The translations under genes and the position numbers were made by a program. Positions 10,072-19,973 of a DNA stretch of 21,233 nt are shown one piece after another (within the stretch, counting starts at the first letter, position 1; each line of letters starts with the position of its first letter). The notes under the pieces were generated by a model. It saw only the letters and a list, made by a program, of their open reading frames with translations. It was not told where the DNA came from and ran no database searches. Source of the DNA: Myxococcota bacterium (GTDB lineage: Bacteria; Myxococcota_A; UBA9160; PR03); assembly GCA_030066475.1 (NCBI GenBank), contig JASJBO010000029.1:1-21233 (forward strand), read 5' to 3'.

Positions 10072-10455
10072 CTACTTCTTCATGGCGGGCTTCTTCTTGC
10101 CCGCGACCGTCTTCTTCGGACCCTTGCGCGTGCGCGCATTGGTGTGCGTCCTCTGCCCGCGCACGGGGAGTCCGCGCCGGTGCCGCAGCCCGCGATAGCA
10201 GCCGATGTCCATCAGCTCCTTCACGTTCTGGGTCACCTCGCGGCGCAGGTCGCCCTCGACCTTGTACTGGTTCTCGATGATCTCGCGCAGCCGGACCACG
10301 TCTCCGTCGGAGAGCAGGTCGGTCTTGGTCGAGCCCTCGACCTCGGCCTTGGTGCAGATCTCGACGGCCGAGCTGCGCCCGATGCCGAAGATGTAGGTGA
10401 GAGCCACCTCGATCCGCTTGTTGCGCGGGAGATCGATGCCGGCGATACGTGCCAT
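10072..10455 (-). CDS. rpsM: 30S ribosomal protein S13
   Basis: Head protein of the small subunit that contacts L5 and P-site tRNA through its C-terminal tail. The 127 residues begin [20 protein letters not shown] and include the helix-hairpin-helix region [10 protein letters not shown]. They also carry [20 protein letters not shown], followed by a Lys-rich tail ending KKPAMKK. The start at 10455 has a very strong binding site. It follows rpmJ by 12 nt. Its bridge partner L5 is encoded in the same window. Confidence 0.98.
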   Translation of the reverse strand: MARIAGIDLPRNKRIEVALTYIFGIGRSSAVEICTKAEVEGSTKTDLLSDGDVVRLREIIENQYKVEGDLRREVTQNVKELMDIGCYRGLRHRRGLPVRGQRTHTNARTRKGPKKTVAGKKKPAMKK

Positions 10456-10460
10456 CGTGA

Positions 10461-10467
10461 CCCTCCT
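10461..10467 (-). promoter_or_regulatory. Strong ribosome binding site of rpsM
   Basis: On the coding strand the spacer reads AGGAGGG then TCACG before the ATG at 10455. This is a near-perfect anti-SD match with 5-nt spacing, and it starts directly after the rpmJ stop. It fixes the rpsM start and marks an independent re-initiation point for the alpha-operon part. Confidence 0.8.
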
Positions 10468-10581
10468 CTAGCCCTGGCGCTGCTTGTGCTTGGGGTTGTC
10501 GCAGATCACGCGCACCACCCCGCGCCGCCGGATGATCCGGCACTTGTCGCACATCTTCTTGACCGAAGCGCGAACCTTCAT
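10468..10581 (-). CDS. rpmJ: 50S ribosomal protein L36, zinc-binding form
   Basis: Smallest large-subunit protein, 37 residues, beginning [14 protein letters not shown] and ending HKQRQG. The zinc ligands C11, C14, C27 and H32 are all present, so this is the C+ (zinc-ribbon) form. It lies 7 nt after the map stop and 12 nt before rpsM. In many bacteria infA separates map from rpmJ; here it does not. The ATG at 10581 is the only start that gives the family N-terminus. Confidence 0.97.
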   Translation of the reverse strand: MKVRASVKKMCDKCRIIRRRGVVRVICDNPKHKQRQG

Positions 10582-10588
10582 GACGACC

Positions 10589-11377
10589 TCAATGCGACCC
10601 GTCGACCCGGGTCAGCACCTCGGGTCCGTGGTCGGTGATCAGGATGGTGTGCTCGAAGTGCGCCGACAGCGACCGGTCGAGGGTCACCGCCGTCCACTGG
10701 TCCTCGAGCACCTCCACGTCGGCCCCGCCGGCCGTGACCATCGGCTCGATGGCGAAGACCATGCCCGGCTTGAGCCGCGGGCCCCGCCCGCCGGGGCCGT
10801 AGTTGGGGATCTGCGGCGGCTCGTGCAGCTCGCGGCCGATCCCGTGGCCGACGAACTGCCGGACCACCGAGAAGCCCTCGGACTCGGCCCGCTCCTGGAC
10901 GGCGTGTCCGATGTCCGACAGCCGGTTGCCCGGCACCATCTCGGCGATGCCCCGCTCCAGCGACTCGTAGGTCGCGTCCAGCAGCCTCCGGGCATCCTCC
11001 GGGATCCGGCCAACCGGGACCGTCACCGCCGAGTCCCCATGATAGCCCTCGACGGCGACTCCGAAATCCAGGCTCAGGAGGTCCCCCTCCTTCAGCTCGC
11101 GGGGGCCGGGGATGCCGTGGACGATCTCCTCGTTGACCGAGACGCAGAGCACCCCGGGGAAGCCCGGCAGGCCGTACGGTCCGTAGCCCTCGAAGGACGA
11201 GTCCACCCGGCGGCGGCGGATCGAGCGCCGCGCCTGCTCGTCGAAATCGGCCGTCGTCATGCCCGGCTCCACCACGTCGCGCAGCTCGAGCAGGATCTCC
11301 GCCACGTGGCGGGCGGCCTCCCGCATGGTCTCGACCTCGCGGCGCGTCTTGATGCGGATCGCCTCTCCGAACGCCAT
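10589..11377 (-). CDS. map: Type I methionine aminopeptidase
   Basis: Cotranslational enzyme that removes the initiator Met from nascent proteins. It has 262 residues with all five metal ligands: D104 and D115 (in [16 protein letters not shown]), H178 (GHGIG), E211 (FAIEPM) and E242 (FEHTILIT). The substrate-binding His is H87 in IVHGIPG. No N-terminal SH3 or zinc-finger extension is seen, so it is the short type Ia. The ATG at 11377 overlaps the adk stop by one base (TGATG); a GTG one codon upstream is a possible alternative. The secY-adk-map order is typical of many phyla. Confidence 0.97.
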   Translation of the reverse strand: MAFGEAIRIKTRREVETMREAARHVAEILLELRDVVEPGMTTADFDEQARRSIRRRRVDSSFEGYGPYGLPGFPGVLCVSVNEEIVHGIPGPRELKEGDLLSLDFGVAVEGYHGDSAVTVPVGRIPEDARRLLDATYESLERGIAEMVPGNRLSDIGHAVQERAESEGFSVVRQFVGHGIGRELHEPPQIPNYGPGGRGPRLKPGMVFAIEPMVTAGGADVEVLEDQWTAVTLDRSLSAHFEHTILITDHGPEVLTRVDGSH

Positions 11378-11945
11378 CACGCTCGCAGCGCCTCCCGGAT
11401 GCGGACGCCGACCTCTTCGATCGAGCCAAAGCCGTCCACCTCGGCGAGAACGCCTCGGGCGCGGTAGTAGGCGATCAGCGGGGCCGTCTGCTCCTGGTAG
11501 ACCCGCATGCGGTTGCGGATGGTCTCCTCGTTGTCGTCGGCGCGGCCCTCGATCTCGGCGCGCTTGAGCAGCCGCGCGACCAGCTTCTCCTCGTCGACCG
11601 CCATCGCCACGCACTTCTCGAGTGCGACCCCGAGCCGCTCGAGGATCCCGTCGAGCGCCTCGGCCTGGGCCACCGTGCGCGGGAAGCCGTCCAGGATGAA
11701 GCCCTTGCTGGCGTCGGACTGGGCGAGCCGCTCCTCGGCCACGCCGATCACCACCTCGTCGGGAACCAGCGCGCCGCGGTCCATGAAGTCCGCGGCCTGC
11801 CTCCCCACGGGTGTACCGGCCGCGACGGCGGCGCGCAGCATGTCGCCCGTGGAGATCTGGGGGATGCCCAGCTCGTCGACCAGGGTGGCGGCCTGGGTGC
11901 CCTTGCCGGCGCCCGGCGGTCCCAGCAGCAGCAGACGCGTGGCGC

Positions 11946-11949
<4 letters not shown>
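11377..11949 (-). CDS. adk: Adenylate kinase, short-LID form
   Basis: Interconverts ATP + AMP and 2 ADP. The 190-residue product has the P-loop GPPGAGKGT (10-18), an AMP-binding region ISTGDMLR (32-39), and LDGFPRT (86-92). The LID is short, around RLLKRAEIEGRADDN (126-140), instead of the longer LID of the E. coli enzyme; no Cys zinc site is present. The ATG at 11949 overlaps the secY stop (ATGA), and the adk stop overlaps the map start. Expression is thus tied to the translocon and to Met aminopeptidase. Confidence 0.97.
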
Positions 11950-13252
<1,303 letters not shown>

Positions 13253-13256
<4 letters not shown>

Positions 13257-13696
13257 GCCAGGATCTCCACCGTGCCGCCGGCGGCCTCCACCTTCTGGCG
13301 GGCGCCAGCGCTGATGCGATGGACGCGCACGGTCAGGTTGGCGGGGGCCTCGCCCTCGCCGAGCAGCTTCACCGGCGAGCCGGAGCCGCGGATCAGCCCG
13401 CGGGCGGCCAGCGCGGCGGGGTCGATCTCGGCGCCGTCGCCGAAGACCGCGAGCGCGGCCACGTTGACCACCTCGCACGACACGCGCGTGCGGCTGTGGA
13501 AGCCGCGCTTGGGCAGGCGACGCACCAGCGGCATCTGGCCGCCCTCGAACCACAGCGGCGTCTCGCGGCCGGCCGAGCGCTTGCCCTGTCCCTTCACGCC
13601 GCGGCCGGCGGTCTTCCCCACGCCCGAGCCAGGCCCGCGGCCGACCCGCTTGGGACGGTGGCGCGCGCCGGGACGCGGTTGCAGTCGGTCGAGCAT
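13253..13696 (-). CDS. rplO: 50S ribosomal protein L15
   Basis: Late-assembly large-subunit protein, 147 residues. The Gly/Arg-rich N-terminal extension contains GRGPGSGVGKTAGRGVKGQ. It is followed by FEGGQMPLVRRLPKRGF and the globular C-terminus ending EAAGGTVEILA. Its stop is overlapped by the secY start, so secY translation is probably coupled to L15. It begins 2 nt after the rpmD stop. Confidence 0.98.
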
Positions 13697-13698
13697 GT

Positions 13699-13875
13699 TC
13701 AGCCCTCCACCCGGACGAGGTGCCGGACCTTGTCGATCATGCCCCGCACCGCGGGCTGGTCCTGGACCTCCACGGTCTGGTGCAGGCGGCGCAGTCCCAG
13801 CCCCTTCAGGGTCTGGCGCTGGCGGCGGTCGTAGCCGATCGCGCTCCGCACCCAGGTGACGCGCACCGTGCTCAT
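13699..13875 (-). CDS. rpmD: 50S ribosomal protein L30
   Basis: Small large-subunit protein of 58 residues with the L30 pattern: [20 protein letters not shown], then [16 protein letters not shown] and a C-terminal [12 protein letters not shown]. It is shorter than most open frames considered here but is clearly supported by sequence and position. The ATG at 13875 overlaps the rpsE stop (ATGA), and rplO follows after 2 nt. L30 is absent from some bacteria, so its presence is mildly informative. Confidence 0.97.
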   Translation of the reverse strand: MSTVRVTWVRSAIGYDRRQRQTLKGLGLRRLHQTVEVQDQPAVRGMIDKVRHLVRVEG

Positions 13876-14372
13876 GCCGTCGCTCCCAGCTCCTCGGCGC
13901 GCTCCTCGGGGTCGCGCAGGTCCTCCAGCGCCACCATCGTGGCGCGCACCACGTTGTGCGGGTTGTTCGTGCCGAGGCTCTTGGTGAGCACGTCCTGCAC
14001 GCCGGCCGACTCGAGCACGGCGCGCACGCCGCCGCCCGCGATCACGCCGGTTCCGGGCGAGGCCGGGCGCAGCAGCACCAGACCCGCGCCGAAACGGCCG
14101 AGCACCTCGTGGGGCAGCGTGCCCTCCGCCATCGGGACGCGCAGCAGGTGCTTGCGGGCGCGGTCGACGCCCTTGCGGATCGCCTCGGGCACCTCGCCGG
14201 CCTTGCCCAGGCCCACGCCTACGACACCTGCGCCGTCCCCCACCACGACCAGCGCGCTGAAGCTGAAGCGGCGACCGCCCTTCACCACCTTCGCGACGCG
14301 GTTGATGTGGACCACGCGGTCGGACAGCTCGTAGTCGTTGGGATTCAGTCGTTCTCGGTGCAGATTGGCCAT
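13872..14372 (-). CDS. rpsE: 30S ribosomal protein S5
   Basis: Small-subunit protein at the mRNA entry side, involved in decoding accuracy. It has 166 residues. The N-terminal double-stranded-RNA-binding domain includes [20 protein letters not shown] and [20 protein letters not shown]. The C-terminal domain contains [20 protein letters not shown] and [13 protein letters not shown]. The ATG at 14372 lies 1 nt after the rplR stop. Its own stop overlaps rpmD. Confidence 0.98.
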   Translation of the reverse strand: MANLHRERLNPNDYELSDRVVHINRVAKVVKGGRRFSFSALVVVGDGAGVVGVGLGKAGEVPEAIRKGVDRARKHLLRVPMAEGTLPHEVLGRFGAGLVLLRPASPGTGVIAGGGVRAVLESAGVQDVLTKSLGTNNPHNVVRATMVALEDLRDPEERAEELGATA

Positions 14373-14373
14373 C

Positions 14374-14739
14374 TCAGAACTGGAGCCCCGCTTCGCGGGC
14401 CGCGTCGGCGAGCGCCTTGACGCGACCGTGGTAGAGGAAGCCGTTGCGGTTGAACACGACGCGCTCGATCTGCTTGTCGCGTGCCATTCCGGCGATCGCC
14501 GCGCCGACCTTCTTGGCGGCTTCGACGTTCCCGGTCGCGCCGTCGCCGGCGATCGCCTTCGACCGGGTCGACACGCTGCCGATGGTGCGGCCGGCGGGAT
14601 CGACGAGCTGGGCGTAGGTATGCCGGGCGCTGCGATAGATCGTGAGCCGCACGCGCTCGCTGCTCGCCGTACCGCGCGCGACACGCGCACGACGCGCCTT
14701 CCACTTCGCCGTCTTCGGGTCCCGGATCTTGCGCTTCAT
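14374..14739 (-). CDS. rplR: 50S ribosomal protein L18
   Basis: 5S rRNA-binding protein of the central protuberance, 121 residues. Family landmarks are a basic N-terminus ([15 protein letters not shown]), [20 protein letters not shown], the [19 protein letters not shown] helix, [20 protein letters not shown] and a terminal EAGLQF. It starts 7 nt after rplF and ends 1 nt before rpsE. Its partners in 5S RNP assembly include L5, encoded nearby. Confidence 0.98.
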   Translation of the reverse strand: MKRKIRDPKTAKWKARRARVARGTASSERVRLTIYRSARHTYAQLVDPAGRTIGSVSTRSKAIAGDGATGNVEAAKKVGAAIAGMARDKQIERVVFNRNGFLYHGRVKALADAAREAGLQF

Positions 14740-14746
14740 GCTCGCC

Positions 14747-15292
14747 TCACGTACCGGTGGCGCCGGCCTTGCCGACCTTGCGGCGGATCCGCTCGTCCGC
14801 GTAGCGGATGCCCTTGCCCTTGTAGGGCTCGGGCGGGCGGATCCGGCGCAGCTCGGCCGCGAACTGGCCTACCTGCTGCCGGTCGATGCCCTCGACGCGG
14901 ATCCGGTTGTTGCCCTCGACCTTCACCTCGAGGCCCACGGGGACGTCGACCACCACCGGGTGCGAGAACCCCGCGTTGATCGTGAGCTTCTGGCCCGACG
15001 CCTCGGCCCGGTACCCGACGCCCTCGATCTGGAGCTCCTTGGCGAAGCCCTCGGTGACGCCCTTCACCATGTTGGCGACGAGCGCGCGCGCCAGGCCGTG
15101 GAAGGCGCGCGTCTGCTTCTTGTCGTCGGCGCGCTGGAAGCGCAGCTCGCCGCCGTCGACCTCCATCGCGATGCTGCTCGGGATGCGGCCGGCCAGGTTG
15201 CCCTTGGGCCCCTTCACGCGCACCTCTCCCTCCGCCTGGTCGACGGTCACGCCGGAGGGGATGGGAATGATCTGGCGCCCGATGCGGGACAT
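14747..15292 (-). CDS. rplF: 50S ribosomal protein L6
   Basis: Large-subunit protein near the sarcin-ricin loop and the factor-binding site. Its 181 residues have two L6 repeats. They begin [15 protein letters not shown] and carry VKGPKGNL near residue 30. They end with the rRNA-binding block [20 protein letters not shown]. The start lies 1 nt after the rpsH stop and the stop 7 nt before rplR. Length and motifs are ordinary. Confidence 0.98.
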   Translation of the reverse strand: MSRIGRQIIPIPSGVTVDQAEGEVRVKGPKGNLAGRIPSSIAMEVDGGELRFQRADDKKQTRAFHGLARALVANMVKGVTEGFAKELQIEGVGYRAEASGQKLTINAGFSHPVVVDVPVGLEVKVEGNNRIRVEGIDRQQVGQFAAELRRIRPPEPYKGKGIRYADERIRRKVGKAGATGT

Positions 15293-15293
15293 C

Positions 15294-15689
15294 TCACCAC
15301 ACCTCGCAGAGCACTTCGCCGCCGACGCCCGCCTCGCGGGCGGCGCTGTCGGACAGCACGCCGCGCGGCGTCGAGAGGACGGCGAGTCCGAGTCCGTTGC
15401 GCACGCGCGGGATCCGCTCCTTGCCGACGTACACGCGGCGGCTCGGCCGGCTCACCCGGCGCATGCCGTCGATGATCGGGCGGCCGTCGTCGCGGTAGCG
15501 CACGCCCAGCACCAGGGTGGGATGGCCCTCGCGGGCCTCGACGCGCACCTGCTCCAGGTAGCCCGCCTGGTGCAGCACCTGGGCGATCGAGTGCTTCAGG
15601 CGCGACGAGGGGCAGGCGAGTTCCGCGTGCCGAGCCATCCCCGCGTTGCGGATGCGCGCCAGCATGTCGGCGATCGGGTCGGTCATCAT
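15294..15689 (-). CDS. rpsH: 30S ribosomal protein S8
   Basis: Primary 16S rRNA binder, and in E. coli the repressor of the spc operon. It has 131 residues from the first of two consecutive ATG codons (MMTDPIADMLARIRNA). I prefer the ATG at 15689 because AGGAG lies 11 nt upstream; the ATG at 15686 would give 130 residues. The C-terminal signature STPRGVLSDSAAREAGVGGE and terminal VLCEVW are complete. It begins 14 nt after the rplE stop. S14, normally encoded between these two genes, is missing. Confidence 0.97.
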   Translation of the reverse strand: MMTDPIADMLARIRNAGMARHAELACPSSRLKHSIAQVLHQAGYLEQVRVEAREGHPTLVLGVRYRDDGRPIIDGMRRVSRPSRRVYVGKERIPRVRNGLGLAVLSTPRGVLSDSAAREAGVGGEVLCEVW

Positions 15690-15703
15690 CTCCGCTGCGT
15701 CTC

Positions 15704-16246
15704 CTAGGACCGGAACGGCATGCCGACGTGGGCGAGCAGCGCCTTGCCCTCGGCATCCGTCCGGGCCGTGGTGCAGACGGTCACGTTCAGGCCCGTGATC
15801 CGCTCCACCGCGTCGTAGTCGACCTCCGGGAAGATGATCTGCTCCCGGATGCCGAGCGTGTAGTTCCCGCGCCCGTCGAAGGCCTTCGGCGAGACGCCCT
15901 TGAAGTCGCGCACGCGCGGCAGCGCCACGCTGAACAGCCGATCGAGGAACTCCCACATGCGATCGCCCCGCAGCGTCACCGAGCAGCCCACCGTCTGGCC
16001 GGCGCGCAGCTTGAAGCTCGCGATCGACTTGCGGGCGCGGCGCACCACCGGCTTCTGGCCGGTGATTGCCGCGAGCTCCCCGGTGGCCTTCTCGATCAGC
16101 TTCGGGTTCTGGCTGGCCTCGCCCACGCCCATGTTCACGACCACCTTCTCGAGGCGCGGAACCTGGTTGACGTTGCCGTAGCTGAACTCCTCGGACAGCT
16201 TGCCCACGATCTCGCTGCGATAGCGCTCGAGCAGACGCGGCCGCAT
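15704..16246 (-). CDS. rplE: 50S ribosomal protein L5
   Basis: Central-protuberance protein that binds 5S rRNA and touches S13 and P-site tRNA. It has 180 residues. Landmarks are [60 protein letters not shown] and the end [18 protein letters not shown]. The ATG at 16246 overlaps the rplN stop by one base (TGATG), with GGAGGT six nt upstream, inside rplN. No room exists for rplX (L24), which usually stands between rplN and rplE. Confidence 0.98.
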   Translation of the reverse strand: MRPRLLERYRSEIVGKLSEEFSYGNVNQVPRLEKVVVNMGVGEASQNPKLIEKATGELAAITGQKPVVRRARKSIASFKLRAGQTVGCSVTLRGDRMWEFLDRLFSVALPRVRDFKGVSPKAFDGRGNYTLGIREQIIFPEVDYDAVERITGLNVTVCTTARTDAEGKALLAHVGMPFRS

Positions 16247-16614
16247 CACAGCACCTCCGGAGCGAGCGAGATGATCTTCATGAAGCGTCGCGCTCGCAGC
16301 TCGCGGGCGACCGGACCGAAGATGCGCGTGCCGACCGGCTCGCGCTGCGCGTCGATCAGGACCGCCGCGTTGTCGTCGAACTTGATGTACGAGCCGTCGG
16401 GACGCGGAACGCTCTTGGCGGTGCGCACCACCACCGCGCGACGCACCTCGCCCTTCTTGACCCGCCCGTTGGGGATGGCGTCCTTGACCGAGACCACGAT
16501 CACGTCGCCGATCGAGGCGTAGCGCCGCCGCGAGCCGCCGAGGACGCGGATGCAGGACACCCGGCGCGCTCCGGAGTTGTCCGCCACCTCGAGCATCGAT
16601 TCCTGCTGGACCAT
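16246..16614 (-). CDS. rplN: 50S ribosomal protein L14
   Basis: Subunit-interface protein that forms a bridge to 16S rRNA and borders the binding site of the silencing factor RsfS. Its 122 residues are the standard length: [56 protein letters not shown] and [20 protein letters not shown]. It follows rpsQ by 21 nt with AAGG upstream. Its stop shares a base with the rplE start. Confidence 0.98.
   Translation of the reverse strand: MVQQESMLEVADNSGARRVSCIRVLGGSRRRYASIGDVIVVSVKDAIPNGRVKKGEVRRAVVVRTAKSVPRPDGSYIKFDDNAAVLIDAQREPVGTRIFGPVARELRARRFMKIISLAPEVL
16253..16258 (-). promoter_or_regulatory. Ribosome binding site of rplE at the rplX-less junction
   Basis: GGAGGT on the coding strand, inside the last codons of rplN, lies 6 nt ahead of the rplE ATG at 16246. 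The good site supports rplE being the true next gene after rplN, without rplX. The site may have originally served rplX, but that is inference. Confidence 0.7.
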
Positions 16615-16635
16615 CTCTTATGACCTTCGTTCGCC

Positions 16636-16899
16636 CTAGACGCCCGTCGCCTTGGAGAGCGTGCTCTGCACCTTCCAGCGCTTGCGCTTCGACAGCGGGC
16701 GGTGCTCGATGATCCGCACCTTGTCGCCCACCTGGCAGCCGTTCGACTCGTCGTGCGCCATGAAGCGGGAGTAGCGCCGCACGTACTTCTTGAACTGGCT
16801 GTCCTGCACCAGGCGCTCCACGCGGACCACCACGGTCTTGTCCATCTTGTCGCTCACGACGGTCCCGTCGAGGGTCCTTCGCATTCCGCGCTTGCTCAT
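16636..16899 (-). CDS. rpsQ: 30S ribosomal protein S17
   Basis: Primary-binding OB-fold protein of the small subunit, 87 residues. It carries the S17 blocks [20 protein letters not shown] and [20 protein letters not shown], then [20 protein letters not shown]. The ATG at 16899 overlaps the rpmC stop (ATGA). rplN follows after a 21-nt spacer. Length and order rpmC-rpsQ-rplN are canonical. Confidence 0.98.
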   Translation of the reverse strand: MSKRGMRRTLDGTVVSDKMDKTVVVRVERLVQDSQFKKYVRRYSRFMAHDESNGCQVGDKVRIIEHRPLSKRKRWKVQSTLSKATGV

Positions 16900-17093
16900 T
16901 CGCTCGCCTCACCCTTCTCGCGCAGAACCGTCTCCACCCGCGCGACGTCCCGGCGCAGCAGCTTGAGCCGCGCGGTGTCCTCGAGCTGGCCGGTGGCGTG
17001 CCGCACCCGCGCGCCGAACAGCTCGGTGCGCAGCTCCTGCGACTTGGCCTCGAGCTCGTCCACCGAGAGCTCCCGGAGTTCTGCAGCCTTCAT
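16896..17093 (-). CDS. rpmC: 50S ribosomal protein L29
   Basis: Two-helix protein next to L23 at the peptide exit tunnel and part of the docking area for trigger factor and SRP. Its 65 residues include [40 protein letters not shown] and a helical tail [20 protein letters not shown]. The ATG at 17093 overlaps the rplP stop (ATGA), and its stop overlaps rpsQ, so it is coupled on both sides. Confidence 0.97.
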   Translation of the reverse strand: MKAAELRELSVDELEAKSQELRTELFGARVRHATGQLEDTARLKLLRRDVARVETVLREKGEASE

Positions 17094-17506
17094 GCGATGT
17101 CCTCGCGGACCACGAAGCGGGTCCGCAGCGGCAGCTTGTGGGCGGCGAGGCGCAGCGCCTCGGCGGCGATCTCGCGCGGCACGCCCTCCATCTCGTAGAG
17201 CACGCGGCCGCGCTTCACGACGGCCACCCACTCCTCGACGTTGCCCTTGCCCTTCCCCATCCGCGTCTCGGCGGGCTTCTTGGTGATGGGCTTGTCCGGG
17301 AACAGCCGGATCCAGATCTTCCCGCCGCGCTTGACGTGGCGGGTCATCGCAATCCGCGCCGCCTCGATCTGGCGGGCCGTGATGCGCCCGGACTCGAGCG
17401 CCTGCAGCCCGTAGTCGCCGAACGAGATCGACGAGCCGCGCCACGCGGAGCCGCGCATCCGGCCCTTCATCTGCTTGCGGTACTTGACCTTCTTGGGCTG
17501 GAGCAT
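17090..17506 (-). CDS. rplP: 50S ribosomal protein L16
   Basis: Large-subunit protein that helps position tRNA at the A and P sites. It has 138 residues with the ordinary pattern: [59 protein letters not shown] and [20 protein letters not shown]. The [10 protein letters not shown] segment contains the arginine that some bacteria hydroxylate. It begins 3 nt after the rpsC stop and overlaps rpmC at its end. Confidence 0.98.
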   Translation of the reverse strand: MLQPKKVKYRKQMKGRMRGSAWRGSSISFGDYGLQALESGRITARQIEAARIAMTRHVKRGGKIWIRLFPDKPITKKPAETRMGKGKGNVEEWVAVVKRGRVLYEMEGVPREIAAEALRLAAHKLPLRTRFVVREDIA

Positions 17507-17509
17507 GAT

Positions 17510-18190
17510 CTACCTCGCCGGCTCCTCGGAGACGCGCTGGCCGAGCGTGCCCTGCCGGATCTCCTTGTCGGCGATGTCGCCCTTGAACACCCAGCACTTC
17601 ACGCCGATCACGCCGTAGGTGGTCTTGGCCTCGGCCAGGCCGTACTCGATGTCGGCGCGCAGCGTGTGGAGCGGGACGCGGCCCTCGCGGTACCACTCGC
17701 GCCGGCCCATCTCCGCGCCGCCGAGCCGGCCCGCGCACTGGATGCGAACGCCCTTGGCGCCGAACTTCATCGTGGAGGTGACCGCCTTCTTCATGGCGCG
17801 GCGGAAGGCGACGCGGCGCTCGAGCTGCAGCGCGACGTTCTCGGCCACGAGCTGCGCGTCGAGCTCGGCCTTCCGGATCTCCTTGATGTTGATGAACACC
17901 TCGCCGTCGGTCTTCTCGCCCAGCTCCTTGCGGAGGGTCTCGACCTCGGCGCCGCGCTTGCCGATCAGGATCCCGGGGCGCGCGGTGTGGATGTTGATCA
18001 CCACCTTCTCGCCGGTGCGCTCGATCACGACCTTCGAGATGCCGGCGTGGTAGAGCTTCTTCTTGATGAACTCCCGGATCCGCACGTCCTCGTGGAGCTG
18101 GGGCGCGTAGCGCCGCTCCGAGAACCAGTTCGACTGCCACCCGTAGAGAGTGCCCAGCCGGAATCCGTAGGGATGGACCTTCTGTCCCAA
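17510..18190 (-). CDS. rpsC: 30S ribosomal protein S3, TTG start
   Basis: Small-subunit protein lining the mRNA entry channel with helicase-like function. It has 226 residues: [12 protein letters not shown] at the N-terminus, a type-2 KH domain with the GKRG loop (77-80), and the C-terminal S3 domain with [20 protein letters not shown] and [17 protein letters not shown]. The start is TTG at 18190; it gives exactly the family N-terminus and has AAGGAG at 7 nt. Upstream ATG choices would add a non-homologous extension crossing into rplV. Confidence 0.97.
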   Translation of the reverse strand: MGQKVHPYGFRLGTLYGWQSNWFSERRYAPQLHEDVRIREFIKKKLYHAGISKVVIERTGEKVVINIHTARPGILIGKRGAEVETLRKELGEKTDGEVFINIKEIRKAELDAQLVAENVALQLERRVAFRRAMKKAVTSTMKFGAKGVRIQCAGRLGGAEMGRREWYREGRVPLHTLRADIEYGLAEAKTTYGVIGVKCWVFKGDIADKEIRQGTLGQRVSEEPAR

Positions 18191-18197
18191 GACCCGT

Positions 18198-18203
18198 CTC
18201 CTT
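18198..18203 (-). promoter_or_regulatory. Ribosome binding site that fixes the rpsC TTG start
   Basis: AAGGAG on the coding strand lies 7 nt ahead of the TTG at 18190. With the GQKVHP homology directly after it, this decides the non-ATG start of S3. Confidence 0.8.
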
Positions 18204-18216
18204 CGCCGCGGGCGCC

Positions 18217-18561
18217 CTAGCGCTCCGCCAGCACCAGCGTGATGTGGCTGGTGCGCTTCTGAACCCAGTAGGCGCGTCCCTGGGCCCGGGGCCGGATGCG
18301 CCACATGCTCGCGCCCTCGTCGACCATGACCCGGTGGACCACCAGGTTGTCGACGTCGATGCCCGCCTTCTCCCGCTCGTTCTTCTGCTCCGCGTTGGCG
18401 ACGGCCGAGCGCAGCAGCTTGGCGAACGGACGGGCCACCCGCTTGTGCGAGAGATCGAGGATGGAGAGCGCGTCCTCGACGCCCCGCCCCCGGATCTGAT
18501 CGGCCACCAGACGCGCCTTCTGGGCGCTGACCCGGTGGTTCTGGAGCTTCGCGGTCACCAT
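18217..18561 (-). CDS. rplV: 50S ribosomal protein L22
   Basis: Tunnel-lining protein whose beta-hairpin forms the constriction with L4 and is a macrolide-resistance site. It has 114 residues. Landmarks are [40 protein letters not shown], and the hairpin region [20 protein letters not shown] ending in HITLVLAER. The start is the ATG at 18561, followed directly by a GTG codon. The binding site before it is weak (CGGGAA), so coupling to rpsS 11 nt upstream is likely. Confidence 0.97.
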   Translation of the reverse strand: MVTAKLQNHRVSAQKARLVADQIRGRGVEDALSILDLSHKRVARPFAKLLRSAVANAEQKNEREKAGIDVDNLVVHRVMVDEGASMWRIRPRAQGRAYWVQKRTSHITLVLAER

Positions 18562-18572
18562 GGCGATTCCCG

Positions 18573-18848
18573 TTACTTCTTGACCTTGCGGTCCGACGCG
18601 TGCCCCGTGAACTTGCGCGTGGGAGCGAACTCGCCGAGCCGGTGGCCCACCATGTTCTCCGTCACGTAGACCGGGACGAAGAGCTTCCCGTTGTGGACCT
18701 GGAGCGTCAGGCCCATCATCTCGGGCGTGATCATCGAGCGCCGCGACCAGGTGCGGATCGCCTGCTTGGAGCCCGACTGCACCACCTTCTCGACCTTGCT
18801 CTGGAGGCTGGGCTCGACGTAGGGCCCCTTCTTGAGCGAGCGAGCCAT
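18573..18848 (-). CDS. rpsS: 30S ribosomal protein S19
   Basis: Head protein that works with S13 near the A-site tRNA and the L5 bridge. It has 91 residues: [60 protein letters not shown] and [15 protein letters not shown]. The ATG at 18848 directly abuts the rplB stop with no intervening base. Length and sequence are ordinary. Confidence 0.98.
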   Translation of the reverse strand: MARSLKKGPYVEPSLQSKVEKVVQSGSKQAIRTWSRRSMITPEMMGLTLQVHNGKLFVPVYVTENMVGHRLGEFAPTRKFTGHASDRKVKK

Positions 18849-19682
18849 CTACCGCTTCCTCCCGCGCTTCTTGACGATGTACTTGCTGCTGCGCTTGTTT
18901 TGGCGCGTCTTGTGGCCCTTGGTGGGGACGCCCCACGGCGTGCAGGGATGGCGCCCGCCCGAGGAACGCCCTTCGCCGCCGCCCATCGGGTGGTCGACCG
19001 GGTTCATCGCGACGCCGCGCACGTTGGGGCGCTGGCCCTTCCAGCGCGTGCGCCCGGCCTTGCCGACGCTCACGTTCTCGTGCTCGAGGTTGCCGACCTG
19101 GCCGATCGTGGCCATGCAGTCGACGTGCACCTGGCGGTGCTCGCCGCTGGGCATGCGCAGCGTCGCGTAGCGCCCCTCGCGAGCCATCAGCTGCGCCGAG
19201 GTGCCGGCCGAGCGCACCATCTGCGCGCCCTTGCCCGGCTTCATCTCGATCGCGTGCAGCACGCTGCCGAGCGGGATCTTCGTGAGCGGCAGGGCGTTGC
19301 CGGGGCGGATCTCGGCGTCCGGCCCCGACGCGAGGGTGTCGCCCACGCGCAGCCCGTTGGGCGCCAGGATGTAGCGCTTCTCGCCGTCGGCGTAGTGCAG
19401 CAGCGCGATGTGCGCCGACCGGTTCGGGTCGTACTCGATCGCCGCGACACGGGCCGGCACGCCGGCCTTGTTGCGGCGGAAGTCGATCCGGCGGTAGCGG
19501 CGCTTGTGCCCGCCACCGCGGTGCCAGACCGTGGTGCGGCCGCTGCCGTTGCGGCCGCCCGACTTGTTGACCCGGCCCTCGACCAGCGAGCGCTCGGGCT
19601 GCGAGCGCGTGAGGTCGGCGAAGTCCGAGACGCTCATGTCGCGCCGGCCCGGCGACGTCGGCTTGTAGTTTCGGAGCGGCAA
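18849..19682 (-). CDS. rplB: 50S ribosomal protein L2, TTG start
   Basis: Core large-subunit protein needed for subunit joining and peptidyl-transfer centre formation. Its 277 residues begin [20 protein letters not shown], continue with [20 protein letters not shown] and [20 protein letters not shown], and end [11 protein letters not shown]. The conserved catalytic-area segment reads [13 protein letters not shown], with Met where E. coli has a second His; the first, functionally noted His is kept. The start is TTG at 19682, with GAGGGGG 8 nt upstream; the next ATG would remove the conserved N-terminus. Confidence 0.97.
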   Translation of the reverse strand: MPLRNYKPTSPGRRDMSVSDFADLTRSQPERSLVEGRVNKSGGRNGSGRTTVWHRGGGHKRRYRRIDFRRNKAGVPARVAAIEYDPNRSAHIALLHYADGEKRYILAPNGLRVGDTLASGPDAEIRPGNALPLTKIPLGSVLHAIEMKPGKGAQMVRSAGTSAQLMAREGRYATLRMPSGEHRQVHVDCMATIGQVGNLEHENVSVGKAGRTRWKGQRPNVRGVAMNPVDHPMGGGEGRSSGGRHPCTPWGVPTKGHKTRQNKRSSKYIVKKRGRKR

Positions 19683-19685
19683 GGC

Positions 19686-19973
19686 CTAGACCCCCTCGAA
19701 GAACTCGATCGACTGGCCCTCTGCGAGCCGCACGATCGCCTTCTTCCACTGCGGTCGATGTCCCTGGTACTTCCCGACGCGGCGGAGCTTGCGGGGCTGC
19801 CGGAGGGTGCGAACGTCCTCGACCGCCACCTCGAAGAGGCGCTCGACCGCGCGTCGGATCTCGTGCTTGTTGGCGCGCGGATCCACCGCGAACACCACTT
19901 CGTTCTGCTCCTCGCGACCGAGCGTGCTCTTCTCCGTCACGAGCGGGCGCCAGATGATCTGGTCGATCCTCAC
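19686..19973 (-). CDS. rplW: 50S ribosomal protein L23
   Basis: Exit-tunnel protein and main ribosomal dock for trigger factor and SRP. Its 95 residues read [52 protein letters not shown] and the basic stretch [20 protein letters not shown]. The start is GTG at 19973, in a GTGA overlap with the rplD stop. It ends 3 nt before the rplB start. Confidence 0.98.
   Translation of the reverse strand: MRIDQIIWRPLVTEKSTLGREEQNEVVFAVDPRANKHEIRRAVERLFEVAVEDVRTLRQPRKLRRVGKYQGHRPQWKKAIVRLAEGQSIEFFEGV

Noticed and set aside
15686..15689. Two consecutive ATG codons at the rpsH start
   Set aside because: Both MM and single-M starts are common for S8; it changes one residue only and is not a finding.
18880..18990. 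L2 with HPMGGG in place of the E. coli HPHGGG
   Set aside because: The functionally noted first His is retained, and I recall the Met form from other phyla, so it is not treated as unusual.
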